This document shows, one piece after another, positions 1 to 7,416 of a stretch of 33,477 nucleotides of DNA. Position 1 is the stretch's first letter. Each line of letters starts with the position of its first letter. The stretch is from an uncultured Paracoccaceae bacterium (GTDB lineage: Bacteria > Pseudomonadota > Alphaproteobacteria > Rhodobacterales > Rhodobacteraceae): contig CANMKB010000012.1 in assembly GCA_947498415.1 (NCBI GenBank), forward strand, positions 1 to 33,477. Reading direction: 5' to 3'. Below the pieces are notes generated by a model, which did not search any database, was not told the DNA's origin, and saw only the letters and a list, made by a program, of their open reading frames with translations. Position numbers and translations under genes: made by a program.

Positions 1-62
1 TATGCTAATCGGTCAAAGGAAGACCAAAACCTGAACAGAGCTAACCTAAATTAGCGGACTCA

Positions 63-254
63 ATGGGGAGCAGGTCACTCGAAGACCATATTGCGTTGTT
101 GACAGATGCGACACGCATCGGAGCACACATCAGGTTCGAGAATGGACAGTTTGTGTTTCATCTACCAGAGGGCGCAAAGTTCAAGCCCCACGCCAGCGTG
201 CGCGGGCTAGAAAACTTTAACAGAAATGCTTGGTATATTTCTAAAGGCGGTTAG
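63..254 (+). CDS. small hypothetical protein (doubtful)
   Basis: This 63-codon ORF opens at the first ATG after an in-frame stop and ends in ISKGG. I do not recognise the product. It has no signal peptide, no membrane segment and no familiar motif; the middle has alternating polar and aromatic residues (RFENGQFVFHLPEG) that could be a small beta structure. No convincing ribosome binding site precedes the ATG. It lies alone at the window edge, on the same strand as the next gene but 221 bases away. It could be a real small protein, a remnant of a longer gene, or chance. Confidence 0.25.
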   Translation: MGSRSLEDHIALLTDATRIGAHIRFENGQFVFHLPEGAKFKPHASVRGLENFNRNAWYISKGG

Positions 255-352
255 CCTCTTTTGATGCCAAACGTTGCCTTTGACCATCGTTTCAGCGACT
301 GGATTTTACATCTTCAGGGTCGCAAACTTAGCCCCAACCACATTCCCACAAC

Positions 353-380
353 TTAAATAAACCTTTAACTCAGCTTTAAC
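353..380 (+). promoter_or_regulatory. CtrA-like binding site cluster upstream of the BTLCP gene
   Basis: Positions 365-380 read TTAA, seven bases, TTAAC, an exact match to the classical CtrA box (TTAA-N7-TTAA, often followed by C). A further TTAA at 353-356 lies eight bases before it. The site is about 100 bases upstream of the start codon at 476. CtrA is a conserved alphaproteobacterial response regulator linked to motility and surface-lifestyle genes in this group. The match is seen directly; that it works as a binding site is inference, since the motif is short and AT-rich. Confidence 0.4.
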
Positions 381-475
381 CAAACATCCGGTTTCCGCCC
401 CAATTGGCGCATGTTTTGGTACCGGGTTTCCCCCGATCTTCGCATCAAATGTTCATTTAATAAGTAGGTGACATC

Positions 476-1288
476 ATGCGAAATATACTGGTGCCTGCAT
501 TCAGGTTTTGGTCAGAAGACCGTGCTAAAAATTATAGAACGAAGACACTCACTGCGGCGATTGCCCTTTCTTTGGTTGTGTTTACTCCATCTGATGCGAC
601 GGCCTCTCGAGGGCCGGCATTGGAGCGTGATCTTGTAGCCAAGGTAGACAGCGCTTTCACTGAAAAGTGGCAAAGCATTGCTCGGGAACATGCGACATCC
701 TTTTTACGTGCATGGCGTAAACATGTTGAACCGCCGGCACAGTTTCTAGATGGACGTCGCGCACTGCCAAGTGTCATTCATGCATCAAGCCAAGTTTTAC
801 CACCTTTGGCGCATGCAAAATTTTGTGTGAATCACCCAGATCAATGCGCCCCCAAACGTAGCGTGCTGCATGAGGGTTTAACGCACAAAGACATGCTTTC
901 AGAATTGCAAAGGGTGAACTTGCGCGTCAATCGCGCGATCAAACCTTTAGATGATATTGCCTCTATTGGGCTTGCTGACCAATGGAACGTCAATGTTACC
1001 CAGGGCGATTGTGAGGACTATGCGCTGGAGAAGCGGAAACGCTTGTTGAACATGGGTTGGTCTAGCAGCCAGCTGCGCATTGCGACTGTTCTGACCGCTG
1101 ATAACAAAGGCCATGCTTTGCTAATTGCCCGTGTTGATGGCCAAGACTATGCGCTCGACAGCTTAGCCGGGGCAGTGCGCCCGTGGAGTGAAACGAATTA
1201 CCATTTCGTTAAAATCCAGTCAGAAGACAATCCAAAGGCGTGGTTGTCGGTTGATAACACACCTACGCGATTTGCTTCTGTTTCTTGA
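476..1288 (+). CDS. transglutaminase-like cysteine proteinase (BTLCP family)
   Basis: The protein is 270 residues. A basic N-terminus and a hydrophobic stretch at about 25-37 look like an export signal with possible cleavage near residue 43, so it probably acts in the periplasm. The catalytic triad of the bacterial transglutaminase-like cysteine proteinase family is visible: Cys179 in QGDCEDYA, His213 in KGHALL and Asp228 in YALDSLAG. The best studied relative is LapG, which cleaves large biofilm adhesins; whether this protein has that role cannot be told, because no LapA-type adhesin or LapD partner is in the window. An AGGTGA ribosome binding site lies just before the ATG. A CtrA-like box lies upstream, and a terminator hairpin follows the stop. 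Its position beside exopolysaccharide genes suggests a surface or biofilm role. Confidence 0.85.
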   Translation: MRNILVPAFRFWSEDRAKNYRTKTLTAAIALSLVVFTPSDATASRGPALERDLVAKVDSAFTEKWQSIAREHATSFLRAWRKHVEPPAQFLDGRRALPSVIHASSQVLPPLAHAKFCVNHPDQCAPKRSVLHEGLTHKDMLSELQRVNLRVNRAIKPLDDIASIGLADQWNVNVTQGDCEDYALEKRKRLLNMGWSSSQLRIATVLTADNKGHALLIARVDGQDYALDSLAGAVRPWSETNYHFVKIQSEDNPKAWLSVDNTPTRFASVS

Positions 1289-1298
1289 TAGCCGCGCG

Positions 1299-1835
1299 TT
1301 ATTGCATCAATGGATCACGCAACTGCGCGATCCATTTTTCATGAGGCGCCGCCGAAGCTGACATTGCCAAGTAGCGATCTATCTCTTGGTCGTCAGAATC
1401 TAAAGACCGCGACACAAGAGCCAATCGAAGCCACAAATTACCGTCATGTGGAGCGCGCGATAGAACCGTCTCTAGGTATGACTTGGCGACTTTGCGCGCT
1501 TCCAACAGCTGAGTATTTTCAGAAACAGAGGTTGCCGAAAGCCCCAAGCGCTCTGCGGTCAGATCAATCTGGTAAAGTTGAAGCGTTGAACAGGTCTGTA
1601 AGTTCTGAACCTTAACAGTCTCAGCACCGCAAATCTGCGATGCCAGTATGGCCTCCACCGCTAAACCATCTTGTAAATCCAAACGCCCCTGTCGCACTTC
1701 ATCCGCGAGGTCGTGATAACTGCGTGCCGTTAAATAACTTTGCAGCGCCTGTGATTGCATGATCAAACAGACAACTGCAAGGCCCGCACCTATCAGCTTA
1801 GTGATCACGGTAATACGACTTATAGGATTTGCCAT
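1299..1835 (-). CDS. membrane-anchored hypothetical protein with helical repeat-like C-terminus
   Basis: Starting at the ATG of MANPISR the product is 178 residues; ATGs at 1856 and further upstream, inside wzc, are also possible. One hydrophobic segment (KLIGAGLAVVCLIM) near the N-terminus is followed by a soluble, probably periplasmic part. Two cysteines (SQICGAE and LQTCSTL) may form a disulphide. The C-terminal part (YLETVLSRAPHDGNLWLRLA) resembles a tetratricopeptide-type helical pair, but this is weak. I do not recognise the family. It overlaps the 3' end of the wzc-like gene by 38 bases, so it is very likely translated with it and belongs to the same export operon. A role alongside Wzc in chain-length control or export is inferred from position only. 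Confidence 0.7.
   Translation of the reverse strand: MANPISRITVITKLIGAGLAVVCLIMQSQALQSYLTARSYHDLADEVRQGRLDLQDGLAVEAILASQICGAETVKVQNLQTCSTLQLYQIDLTAERLGLSATSVSENTQLLEARKVAKSYLETVLSRAPHDGNLWLRLALVSRSLDSDDQEIDRYLAMSASAAPHEKWIAQLRDPLMQ
1310..1339 (+). terminator. rho-independent terminator after the BTLCP gene
   Basis: ATGGATC at 1310-1316 pairs with GATCCAT at 1329-1335. A further CGC/GCG pairing closes the interior after one mismatch, and five T residues follow at 1335-1339. The hairpin lies inside the last codons of the convergent minus-strand gene, so the same bases serve as terminator and coding sequence. Confidence 0.65.
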
Positions 1836-4095
1836 AGTAATAAGCGGAACCTTCATAGCTGCCATATGAGGCCGCTTTTTTGGCATCAAACATGTTCAAG
1901 AATGCCCCGTAACATTTGCTCAACAACCGTGGATCGCTAAGCATGATGCTTTCCGCATGTTTGATATTGGTTTCGCCCCATTTCGCGACAAAGAACAAGC
2001 CATCTAGATTATGCAACACGGCGCGTGCGTCGATCACGGGGCCAAGTGGCGGCAGATCGACAATAATAACGTCGTAGTGTTCAGAAGTTTCTGTCAACAG
2101 CCGCTCCATATTGCGCCCACCAAGCAACTCACTGGTATGTACAACGCGACCGCGACGGTTGGGGATAATGTGCAAGCCAGAGCTCTTTTCGGTATAGATG
2201 ACATCTTCCCACTTCGCATCATCCAGCAGCACATCCACTAACCCCTGCTGAACTTCACCGACCAAAGAACGGCTAAGCCCCGGATTCCGTAGGTCTCCGT
2301 CAATCAGAAGGACAACCGAACCTTGTGCCGCAAGCAAGCTGGCAAAGTTTGCGGCAGTTGTTGTTTTACCTTCGCCTGGAAAACATGAAACGACACCGAT
2401 GACATGGGCGCGATCTTCTTCCCCAACCTTGAGCGAAACACTCATATTACCGGTGCGCAATGCCTCGGCATAACTTGATAGCGGGTGATCCCCGGCATAA
2501 GTCATCAATTCGGGCAATGCCAACTGACGCTCTTTTAGCTCGATATTTTCGCTCTGCGGCAAGCGTCGTTGGGCATCTAGGAAATCCAAACCGCCTAGGA
2601 ATTCTAATCCCAATACGCGTCTAATTTGATCTTCGGTCCGCAGCTTATTATCGCGCAGGTCTTTGATCAGCACCCATGCGGCGGCAATCATAAATCCCAA
2701 AATCGCGCTCAGAGCGGCGATCATTGATAGCCTCGGCGCACTTGGGTTTTCGGGGATGCGTGCGGGGTTCAACACACGCGCATCCGTTACCGGAAAACCC
2801 TGCTCTTGCAGTGATTGTTGATAGCGCTGCAAGAAGCTTGTATAAAGACTGCGCACCGTATCCGCATTCCGCTCAAGCTCGCGCAGCTCAATCAGGGTTG
2901 TATTGTCGGCCCCCAATTGATTTGCGGCGATCTCTTGTGCCTCTTCCAATTTAGCCAAACGTTCACGGGCCTCGCCAACATCGTTTTGTGCAACGATTTC
3001 AGAACGCTTAATCTCTTCAAACATCAGACCTTCGAGTTGAACAAGGTCTCGCTTGCGGCGCTGCGTTTGCTCGTGATCTTCGCCCAGGCTTCCAAGTAGG
3101 GAATTATAGTCACGCAAATTTTCCAGATACTGGGTCCGCAAATTGGCGGTAATGGATTGTGTCGCGGTGGAGCTTACGAAAGCAGATGTATCATTTTGGG
3201 TAACGATTTCAGCAAGACGATTTGCACGCGCCTCTAGCGCCAAAAGCTCCGCGCGCATGTCAGCAACTTGGCGGTTCAGAACTTCCAACTGAGTGTCTGA
3301 TGACAAATCACCGCCAACACCCACAAGATTATTATCCTTCCGAAACGCCTCGACAGCGTTATTCAGCAGGCCGGACTGCACACGCAATTGATCCGTACGT
3401 TCTTTTAGCCAATTGGTTGCACGCTGCGTCGCTTCAAACTTTGAAGACAACTGATCGTCGATATAGGCCTTGGCAATCTCATTCGCGATTCTGGCCGAAA
3501 GGGTCGGGGATACAGAGGTATAGCTCACCTGCAAAACGCGACTGCGCGACACTTGGCTAACGCTCATATTTCCGCGCAACCGTGCGATTGCGTCCTGTCG
3601 ATCCTTGGCCGCTTCTTCTTCCTCAGTTAGGCCGACGTCTGGAAGCTCAGCTTCTTTCAAAATCGCCAATGTGTTGTCGATTAAGAAACCTGCGAGTTGC
3701 CCAATACCTCCAGTCAACCGGCTGACGCCTGACTGGGGAGAGGTCAAAAAGGCTTCGTTGTTTGATAGGTCCATAGCATCAACAACACGCGCAGCAATCT
3801 GTTCTGAACGCAAAACCTGCACTTCGGTCGTGATCTGATCCACATCCAATGTCACCCCTGTGACACCTGACAATTCACGCGCGTTTTCAGCTTCGGCTGA
3901 GCCAACGCTGATATGAACCGACGATGTGTAGACAGGCGTCACAGTCGCCACATAGGCAATGCCGATCAGCAAGCCAGCAAACAGGCCAAACAACAAGAAA
4001 TACTTGCCGCGCAGAAAAACCGTAAACAGTTTTAACAGGTCAATTTCGTCTGTTGCCTCAACCATGGGCTGGTGCGGTTCATAGTTCGTATGCAT
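1798..4095 (-). CDS. Wzc-type polysaccharide co-polymerase / tyrosine autokinase (copy 1)
   Basis: This 765-residue protein has the full Wzc/ExoP architecture: an N-terminal Wzz-type region with membrane segment at about 33-53, a long periplasmic coiled-coil region (about 200-430), a second membrane segment at about 456-477 and a cytoplasmic BY-kinase domain. In the kinase domain Walker A is PGEGKTTT (573-580), Walker A' is VLLIDGD (595-601) and Walker B is VIIVDLPP (676-683). The C-terminus has eight tyrosines between 744 and 762, the usual autophosphorylation cluster. Such proteins set chain length and gate export with Wza in the inner membrane. An AGGTG ribosome binding site precedes the ATG. 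It is followed, with overlap, by the small membrane protein and preceded by a hairpin that may partly separate it from upstream genes. A second full-length paralogue lies at 17709-19841. Confidence 0.93.
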   Translation of the reverse strand: MHTNYEPHQPMVEATDEIDLLKLFTVFLRGKYFLLFGLFAGLLIGIAYVATVTPVYTSSVHISVGSAEAENARELSGVTGVTLDVDQITTEVQVLRSEQIAARVVDAMDLSNNEAFLTSPQSGVSRLTGGIGQLAGFLIDNTLAILKEAELPDVGLTEEEEAAKDRQDAIARLRGNMSVSQVSRSRVLQVSYTSVSPTLSARIANEIAKAYIDDQLSSKFEATQRATNWLKERTDQLRVQSGLLNNAVEAFRKDNNLVGVGGDLSSDTQLEVLNRQVADMRAELLALEARANRLAEIVTQNDTSAFVSSTATQSITANLRTQYLENLRDYNSLLGSLGEDHEQTQRRKRDLVQLEGLMFEEIKRSEIVAQNDVGEARERLAKLEEAQEIAANQLGADNTTLIELRELERNADTVRSLYTSFLQRYQQSLQEQGFPVTDARVLNPARIPENPSAPRLSMIAALSAILGFMIAAAWVLIKDLRDNKLRTEDQIRRVLGLEFLGGLDFLDAQRRLPQSENIELKERQLALPELMTYAGDHPLSSYAEALRTGNMSVSLKVGEEDRAHVIGVVSCFPGEGKTTTAANFASLLAAQGSVVLLIDGDLRNPGLSRSLVGEVQQGLVDVLLDDAKWEDVIYTEKSSGLHIIPNRRGRVVHTSELLGGRNMERLLTETSEHYDVIIVDLPPLGPVIDARAVLHNLDGLFFVAKWGETNIKHAESIMLSDPRLLSKCYGAFLNMFDAKKAASYGSYEGSAYYYGKSYKSYYRDH

Positions 4096-4156
4096 GGCAC
4101 ACCTAATTAAATGGCCCCGACCAAGGCCGGGGGTTACACGCTTGATTTCAAATGTG

Positions 4157-4179
4157 AAAAAAACCGCCGAAGACGGCTG
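4157..4179 (-). terminator. terminator-like hairpin after the Gly/Asn-rich secreted protein gene
   Basis: Read on the minus strand, GCCG at 4177-4174 and CGGC at 4169-4166 form a short stem with a four-base loop, followed by seven T residues (complement of the A run at 4157-4163). The four-pair stem is short, so it may only attenuate transcription into wzc copy 1, whose start lies about 60 bases downstream. Confidence 0.45.
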
Positions 4180-4209
4180 TACTGTTTAACCTAACACTCT
4201 GAAATGCGA

Positions 4210-4965
4210 TTAACCCGCAGGGCTAACCGCACCTCCTGGCCGGCCACCAGCATTGCTGCCAGATGAACCTGACGCGCCCGGCGTACTACCAGAAGCACCG
4301 CCGGCGTTATTGCCGCCTGGCACGCCAGAACCGGTTGCAGGCGTGCCGCCCGCCGCCGCATTACCGCCGCCAATATCAGCAACACCCGTTGCAGGATTTC
4401 CATCGTCCGCTCCGTCTGAAGCGGCAGGCGCACCAGGTGTCGGTGTATCAGGTTGTGCCCCGTTTCCTTGACCATTGCCTTGATTACCCTGGCCGTTACC
4501 CTGATTTCCTTGACCCGCTGCAGTCGCAATATCACCAGCGGTTGTGTTAAATGCTGTCGCCAATGTCGTGGAGGGAGACGTCGCAACAGCCGCCAAAATC
4601 GCACCACCTTGTTCGGCATTCCCTTCGGCAACCAATTGTGCGGCAGCCTGCGCAAGACCTGCGCCCATTGCTGTCACTTGTTCAGCTGTCACGCCTTCTT
4701 GTGAGGCAAGGTTAATGATGGCATCCGCCGCAGATGGATCAAAAAGCAAGACCGACGCGATCAACGCAGCCAAGTCGCCCTCTTGCGCCAAAAATGCCGC
4801 TGGGTCTGCCAAGAAAAGCGCTAGCGCATCAGCGCTTGCTTCGATTTGTGGTGCTGGCGCCGCAGGCGCTTCCGCATCCTGAGCATAAGCTGAGACCGAT
4901 GCTGTTCCCATGATACATCCAGCAACAACCGCTCGTTTCAGCCAGACAGAAAATTCTTGAGACAT
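4210..4965 (-). CDS. secreted Gly/Asn/Ala-rich low-complexity protein
   Basis: The 251-residue product begins with a clear Sec signal peptide: basic residues at 10-11, a hydrophobic core, and SVSAYA before QDAEA, giving cleavage near residue 28. Residues 40-155 are Ala-rich and probably helical. From about residue 157 the chain is low complexity: two GQGNQGN repeats, then Gly/Ala/Ser/Pro runs to the end, with no cysteine in the mature chain. No catalytic motif is visible and I do not recognise the family. A good AGGA ribosome binding site precedes the ATG. It sits between the phosphatase and wzc genes of an export operon, and a terminator-like hairpin follows it. A structural or matrix role, or an export accessory role, is inference from the signal peptide and location. 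Confidence 0.75.
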   Translation of the reverse strand: MSQEFSVWLKRAVVAGCIMGTASVSAYAQDAEAPAAPAPQIEASADALALFLADPAAFLAQEGDLAALIASVLLFDPSAADAIINLASQEGVTAEQVTAMGAGLAQAAAQLVAEGNAEQGGAILAAVATSPSTTLATAFNTTAGDIATAAGQGNQGNGQGNQGNGQGNGAQPDTPTPGAPAASDGADDGNPATGVADIGGGNAAAGGTPATGSGVPGGNNAGGASGSTPGASGSSGSNAGGRPGGAVSPAG

Positions 4966-5083
4966 TGTTCTATCCTATAATTAGTGTGCGCGCTCCAAAG
5001 AGAAACTGCGCTCAAGACCTTAATAAATTTGGGAAAATCCATACTCTTGAATCCCCCAAATGTCGATATGAAACCAAAGCGAA

Positions 5084-5866
5084 CTAGGCACTCTGGCGGG
5101 AAACAACTTGTTTCCGTGTCGTTACAACCTCATAGCCACCAGCCGTCACTGAAATTGCGGAAAGCAATCCCGTTGCATAGGCCCCTGTATCAATGCCGAT
5201 ACGTCCTTGATGAGCACCAATTTCCTTAACGATGGTGTGACCATGAATAACCCAAATGCCATCTTGGCGCTGCTTGTAGGGGAACGCATCATGCCCCCAA
5301 GTCAGGCTTTGTTGATCCTGAAGCAGAAACGAAATATCCGGGTCCGCCCCGGCATGCACACAGGCGATATTCCCGGTTTGCCAAAGGGCAGGTAGATCCG
5401 CCACCCAACCAACCAGATCGTCGCCCATTGCGCGATACAGGCTATCGCGTGCCAGCATCCATTCCTCTTTCGGATCACCCTGAAAAACAGGCGCCACACC
5501 AAAGCTTGCAAGCGTTTGACGGCCACCAAACTGCTGCCACATCGGCCCATATTCGTAGGGGTGAGACAGAAAGTTCAACAGCATTTCTTCGTGATTGCCA
5601 CGCAAACAAACAACACCGCTAAACTGTGCCTGTAGTTCAAACAAGCTTCTCAATACTTTGGCACTTTCCGGGCCACGATCAATGTAATCGCCAAGAAACA
5701 CCAATTGACGCATGTCGGAAACTTCGGCCAGCTGGTCGGTGATCTGCAAGAGCAAATCGTGACGCCCGTGAATGTCCCCAATTGCGCAAAAATCCACATC
5801 CGGCTTGAGCGCTGGAAACTCCAGAGGCTTGTAGAACCCAAACTTTGATGACGAAAAAGAGAACAT
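5084..5866 (-). CDS. calcineurin-like metallophosphatase (copy 1)
   Basis: The 260-residue protein carries the metal-binding signature of the PPP/bacteriophage-lambda-type serine/threonine phosphatases in order: GDIHG (30-34), GDYIDRG (59-65), GNHE (90-93), VHAGAD (170-175) and HGHT (208-211). It has no signal peptide or membrane segment and should be cytoplasmic. Family members remove phosphate from proteins, including phosphotyrosine in some bacteria, or hydrolyse dinucleotide polyphosphates; the true substrate is not readable from sequence. It lies between wza copy 1 and the secreted low-complexity gene, upstream of wzc copy 1. A paralogue with the same IDTGAYATG motif near its C-terminus lies directly upstream of wzc copy 2, so a role in dephosphorylating the Wzc kinases is a reasonable inference, given that no Wzb-type phosphatase is present here. 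Confidence 0.88.
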   Translation of the reverse strand: MFSFSSSKFGFYKPLEFPALKPDVDFCAIGDIHGRHDLLLQITDQLAEVSDMRQLVFLGDYIDRGPESAKVLRSLFELQAQFSGVVCLRGNHEEMLLNFLSHPYEYGPMWQQFGGRQTLASFGVAPVFQGDPKEEWMLARDSLYRAMGDDLVGWVADLPALWQTGNIACVHAGADPDISFLLQDQQSLTWGHDAFPYKQRQDGIWVIHGHTIVKEIGAHQGRIGIDTGAYATGLLSAISVTAGGYEVVTTRKQVVSRQSA

Positions 5867-5923
5867 AATTAGCCAAGACTCTTAGGAAATAACTACGATG
5901 TATCGATTAAGAAATGGAATTGA

Positions 5924-5954
5924 AGCAGGGCTCAGTCATTTGCCGAGCCCTGCT
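5924..5954 (-). terminator. perfect 10-bp hairpin between wza copy 1 and the phosphatase gene
   Basis: AGCAGGGCTC at 5924-5933 and GAGCCCTGCT at 5945-5954 form a perfect GC-rich stem with an 11-base loop, starting ten bases after the wza stop. No clear T run follows on either strand, so it may act as an attenuator or mRNA-stabilising hairpin rather than a full terminator. Confidence 0.45.
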
Positions 5955-5963
5955 AAATTGCGA

Positions 5964-7139
5964 TTAGTTCGTCAGGCTAGAAAGATCGCCATCAATCTGA
6001 ACCGTGTTACCCGTAACCGTTGTGGCTAAGCCAAACACTTTATTGATCGCAACAGATTCCGCGTTCGAAACATAAACAATGTCGCCATCGCGAATTTTGA
6101 AATTTTTCGCCATAAAGAAGCTATCCGGCTTACGGAAATTCGCACGATAGATTGTAGGCACGTCGTGTTCTGGGAAGCTCGTCACATCTACGCCCATCTT
6201 TTCCAGAGCATGACGATGCTCGATGCGATAAATGAAAACATTGGAAGGATCAGCTTGCGCATCGTTCAATCCAACGGCCTTTGCGACAGCACCGTTCAGA
6301 TCAACATTTGAAGACCCAAAGGCAAATTCGCCGACTGAGCCAGTCGCACCAAAGGCATAAAATTTCTTACCCTCACTCGCGACGTTAATAGAGTCGCCCG
6401 GTGCCACAAAGATGTTCTCACGTGGGCTAGCGGTCAGCGCCTCATAAGAGATTTTCACACTCTGTGCGCCACGTGAAAGAGTGACGAATGTTTCGTGTGT
6501 TTCGCCTGTTACGCCGCCAGCCTGAGCAATCACATCTAGAACACGGTCACCGCTGTTTCGCAGTGTGAACACACCTGGTTCATCAACCTCACCGAATACC
6601 GACGCTCGAGGGAAGTTTGCTTCAACAACTTCAAGCGTTACTGCCGGGTTAATCGCCCGAGCCAATAGTTTCTCTTGAATGACGCGTTCAACAGACGAAG
6701 GCGTATTCCCCGCCGCGCGAATTTTACCAGCATATGGGACAGTGATCATACCATCACGGCCAATTTCCTGAGACGGCAATGTTACAAAGTTGCCCGGGCG
6801 AACGCCGGCTTCTTCAGGGATAAACAAACCACCAGACTGGTCTTCAAAAATCGTGACTTGAACAACGTCACCTGCACCAAGCCGAATGCTGGGGGCGTTT
6901 CTGCTGCTAGCACCAAAGGTACGGAAGGAGTTTTTAGCATCTTCTGTGATGAACGGCAGAACATTGCGCGTCACGTCGACAACCGCATAGGTGTAGCCAA
7001 GAGTGGCCTCATCCGCTGCTAGATTCACCGAGGCTTCGCTGAAAATCGCAGCTTCATCAGGACCGTTTCTTGGAAGAAGCGTGCAACCGGAAGCCGCAAG
7101 CGCAAGCATCAGAATGCCAATAGGTTTCTTAAAAAACAT
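5964..7139 (-). CDS. Wza-type polysaccharide export lipoprotein (copy 1)
   Basis: I start the gene at the ATG at 7139 (391 residues) rather than at a longer in-frame start at 7229. A GAGGGA ribosome binding site lies directly before it, and the protein then begins with a lipoprotein signal peptide with lipobox LAASGC (Cys19). A polysaccharide export (PES/Poly_export) domain follows, with the typical SIRLGAGDVVQVTIFE start at about 84-99, then SLBB-type repeats (ASVFGEVDEPGVFTL and a second one later). Such proteins form the outer-membrane channel for capsular or exopolysaccharide. It is the first gene of the left minus-strand export operon and is divergent from the polymerase-like gene at 7417. 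A second export lipoprotein is at 24630-25982. Confidence 0.92.
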   Translation of the reverse strand: MFFKKPIGILMLALAASGCTLLPRNGPDEAAIFSEASVNLAADEATLGYTYAVVDVTRNVLPFITEDAKNSFRTFGASSRNAPSIRLGAGDVVQVTIFEDQSGGLFIPEEAGVRPGNFVTLPSQEIGRDGMITVPYAGKIRAAGNTPSSVERVIQEKLLARAINPAVTLEVVEANFPRASVFGEVDEPGVFTLRNSGDRVLDVIAQAGGVTGETHETFVTLSRGAQSVKISYEALTASPRENIFVAPGDSINVASEGKKFYAFGATGSVGEFAFGSSNVDLNGAVAKAVGLNDAQADPSNVFIYRIEHRHALEKMGVDVTSFPEHDVPTIYRANFRKPDSFFMAKNFKIRDGDIVYVSNAESVAINKVFGLATTVTGNTVQIDGDLSSLTN

Positions 7140-7141
7140 TT

Positions 7142-7147
7142 GTCCCT
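7142..7147 (-). promoter_or_regulatory. ribosome binding site deciding the wza copy 1 start
   Basis: Read on the minus strand this is GAGGGA, two bases before the ATG's ACA-ATG context, a strong Shine-Dalgarno match placed for the start at 7139. No comparable site serves the longer start at 7229. Confidence 0.6.
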
Positions 7148-7307
7148 CAAATTTTCTTTTCAAATGTGCCCAAGTACTTGCAAAAAGCAGCATCCAAACT
7201 CTAGGTAAAATGGGCCATGAAAAAGACATATTCTATTTTCGTATCGGTTTGATAACGAATTAGTTGCGGCCTGAATACTGGTCATATTAAGAAAAGATGC
7301 AACTTTT

Positions 7308-7372
7308 GTTAGAAAAACACACCCCTCAGTAGAATTCTAACTAATCGACACTCATTTTAAGAGAAAATTAGT
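7308..7372. promoter_or_regulatory. inverted repeats in the divergent wza/wzy-like promoter region
   Basis: The 277-base gap between the divergent genes (7140-7416) is AT-rich. It holds GTTAGAA at 7308-7314 facing TTCTAAC at 7335-7341, a 10-bp palindrome TAGAATTCTA at 7330-7339 overlapping that arm, and ACTAAT at 7340-7345 facing ATTAGT at 7367-7372. These could be operators for a regulator controlling both directions. AT-rich sequence makes short repeats easy by chance, and no promoter boxes are certain. Confidence 0.3.
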
Positions 7373-7416
7373 GATTTACTGGGACATCGGCGAATCACAA
7401 TTCAGAAGGTATCATT

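Noticed and set aside
4443..4520. Short tandem repeats that might suggest a CRISPR array or VNTR.
   Set aside because: They are codon-level repeats encoding GQGNQGN in the secreted protein, with no spacers; no CRISPR-like array occurs anywhere in the window.
4191..4655. Arg/Leu-rich 154-codon frame on the minus strand, overlapping the Gly/Asn-rich gene.
   Set aside because: Its composition is that of an out-of-frame reading of repetitive GC-rich coding sequence; the overlapping frame has a signal peptide and a ribosome binding site.
7140..7229. Longer N-terminus for wza copy 1 starting at 7229.
   Set aside because: The start at 7139 has a strong GAGGGA site and gives a lipoprotein signal peptide at the very N-terminus; the extra 30 residues would bury it.
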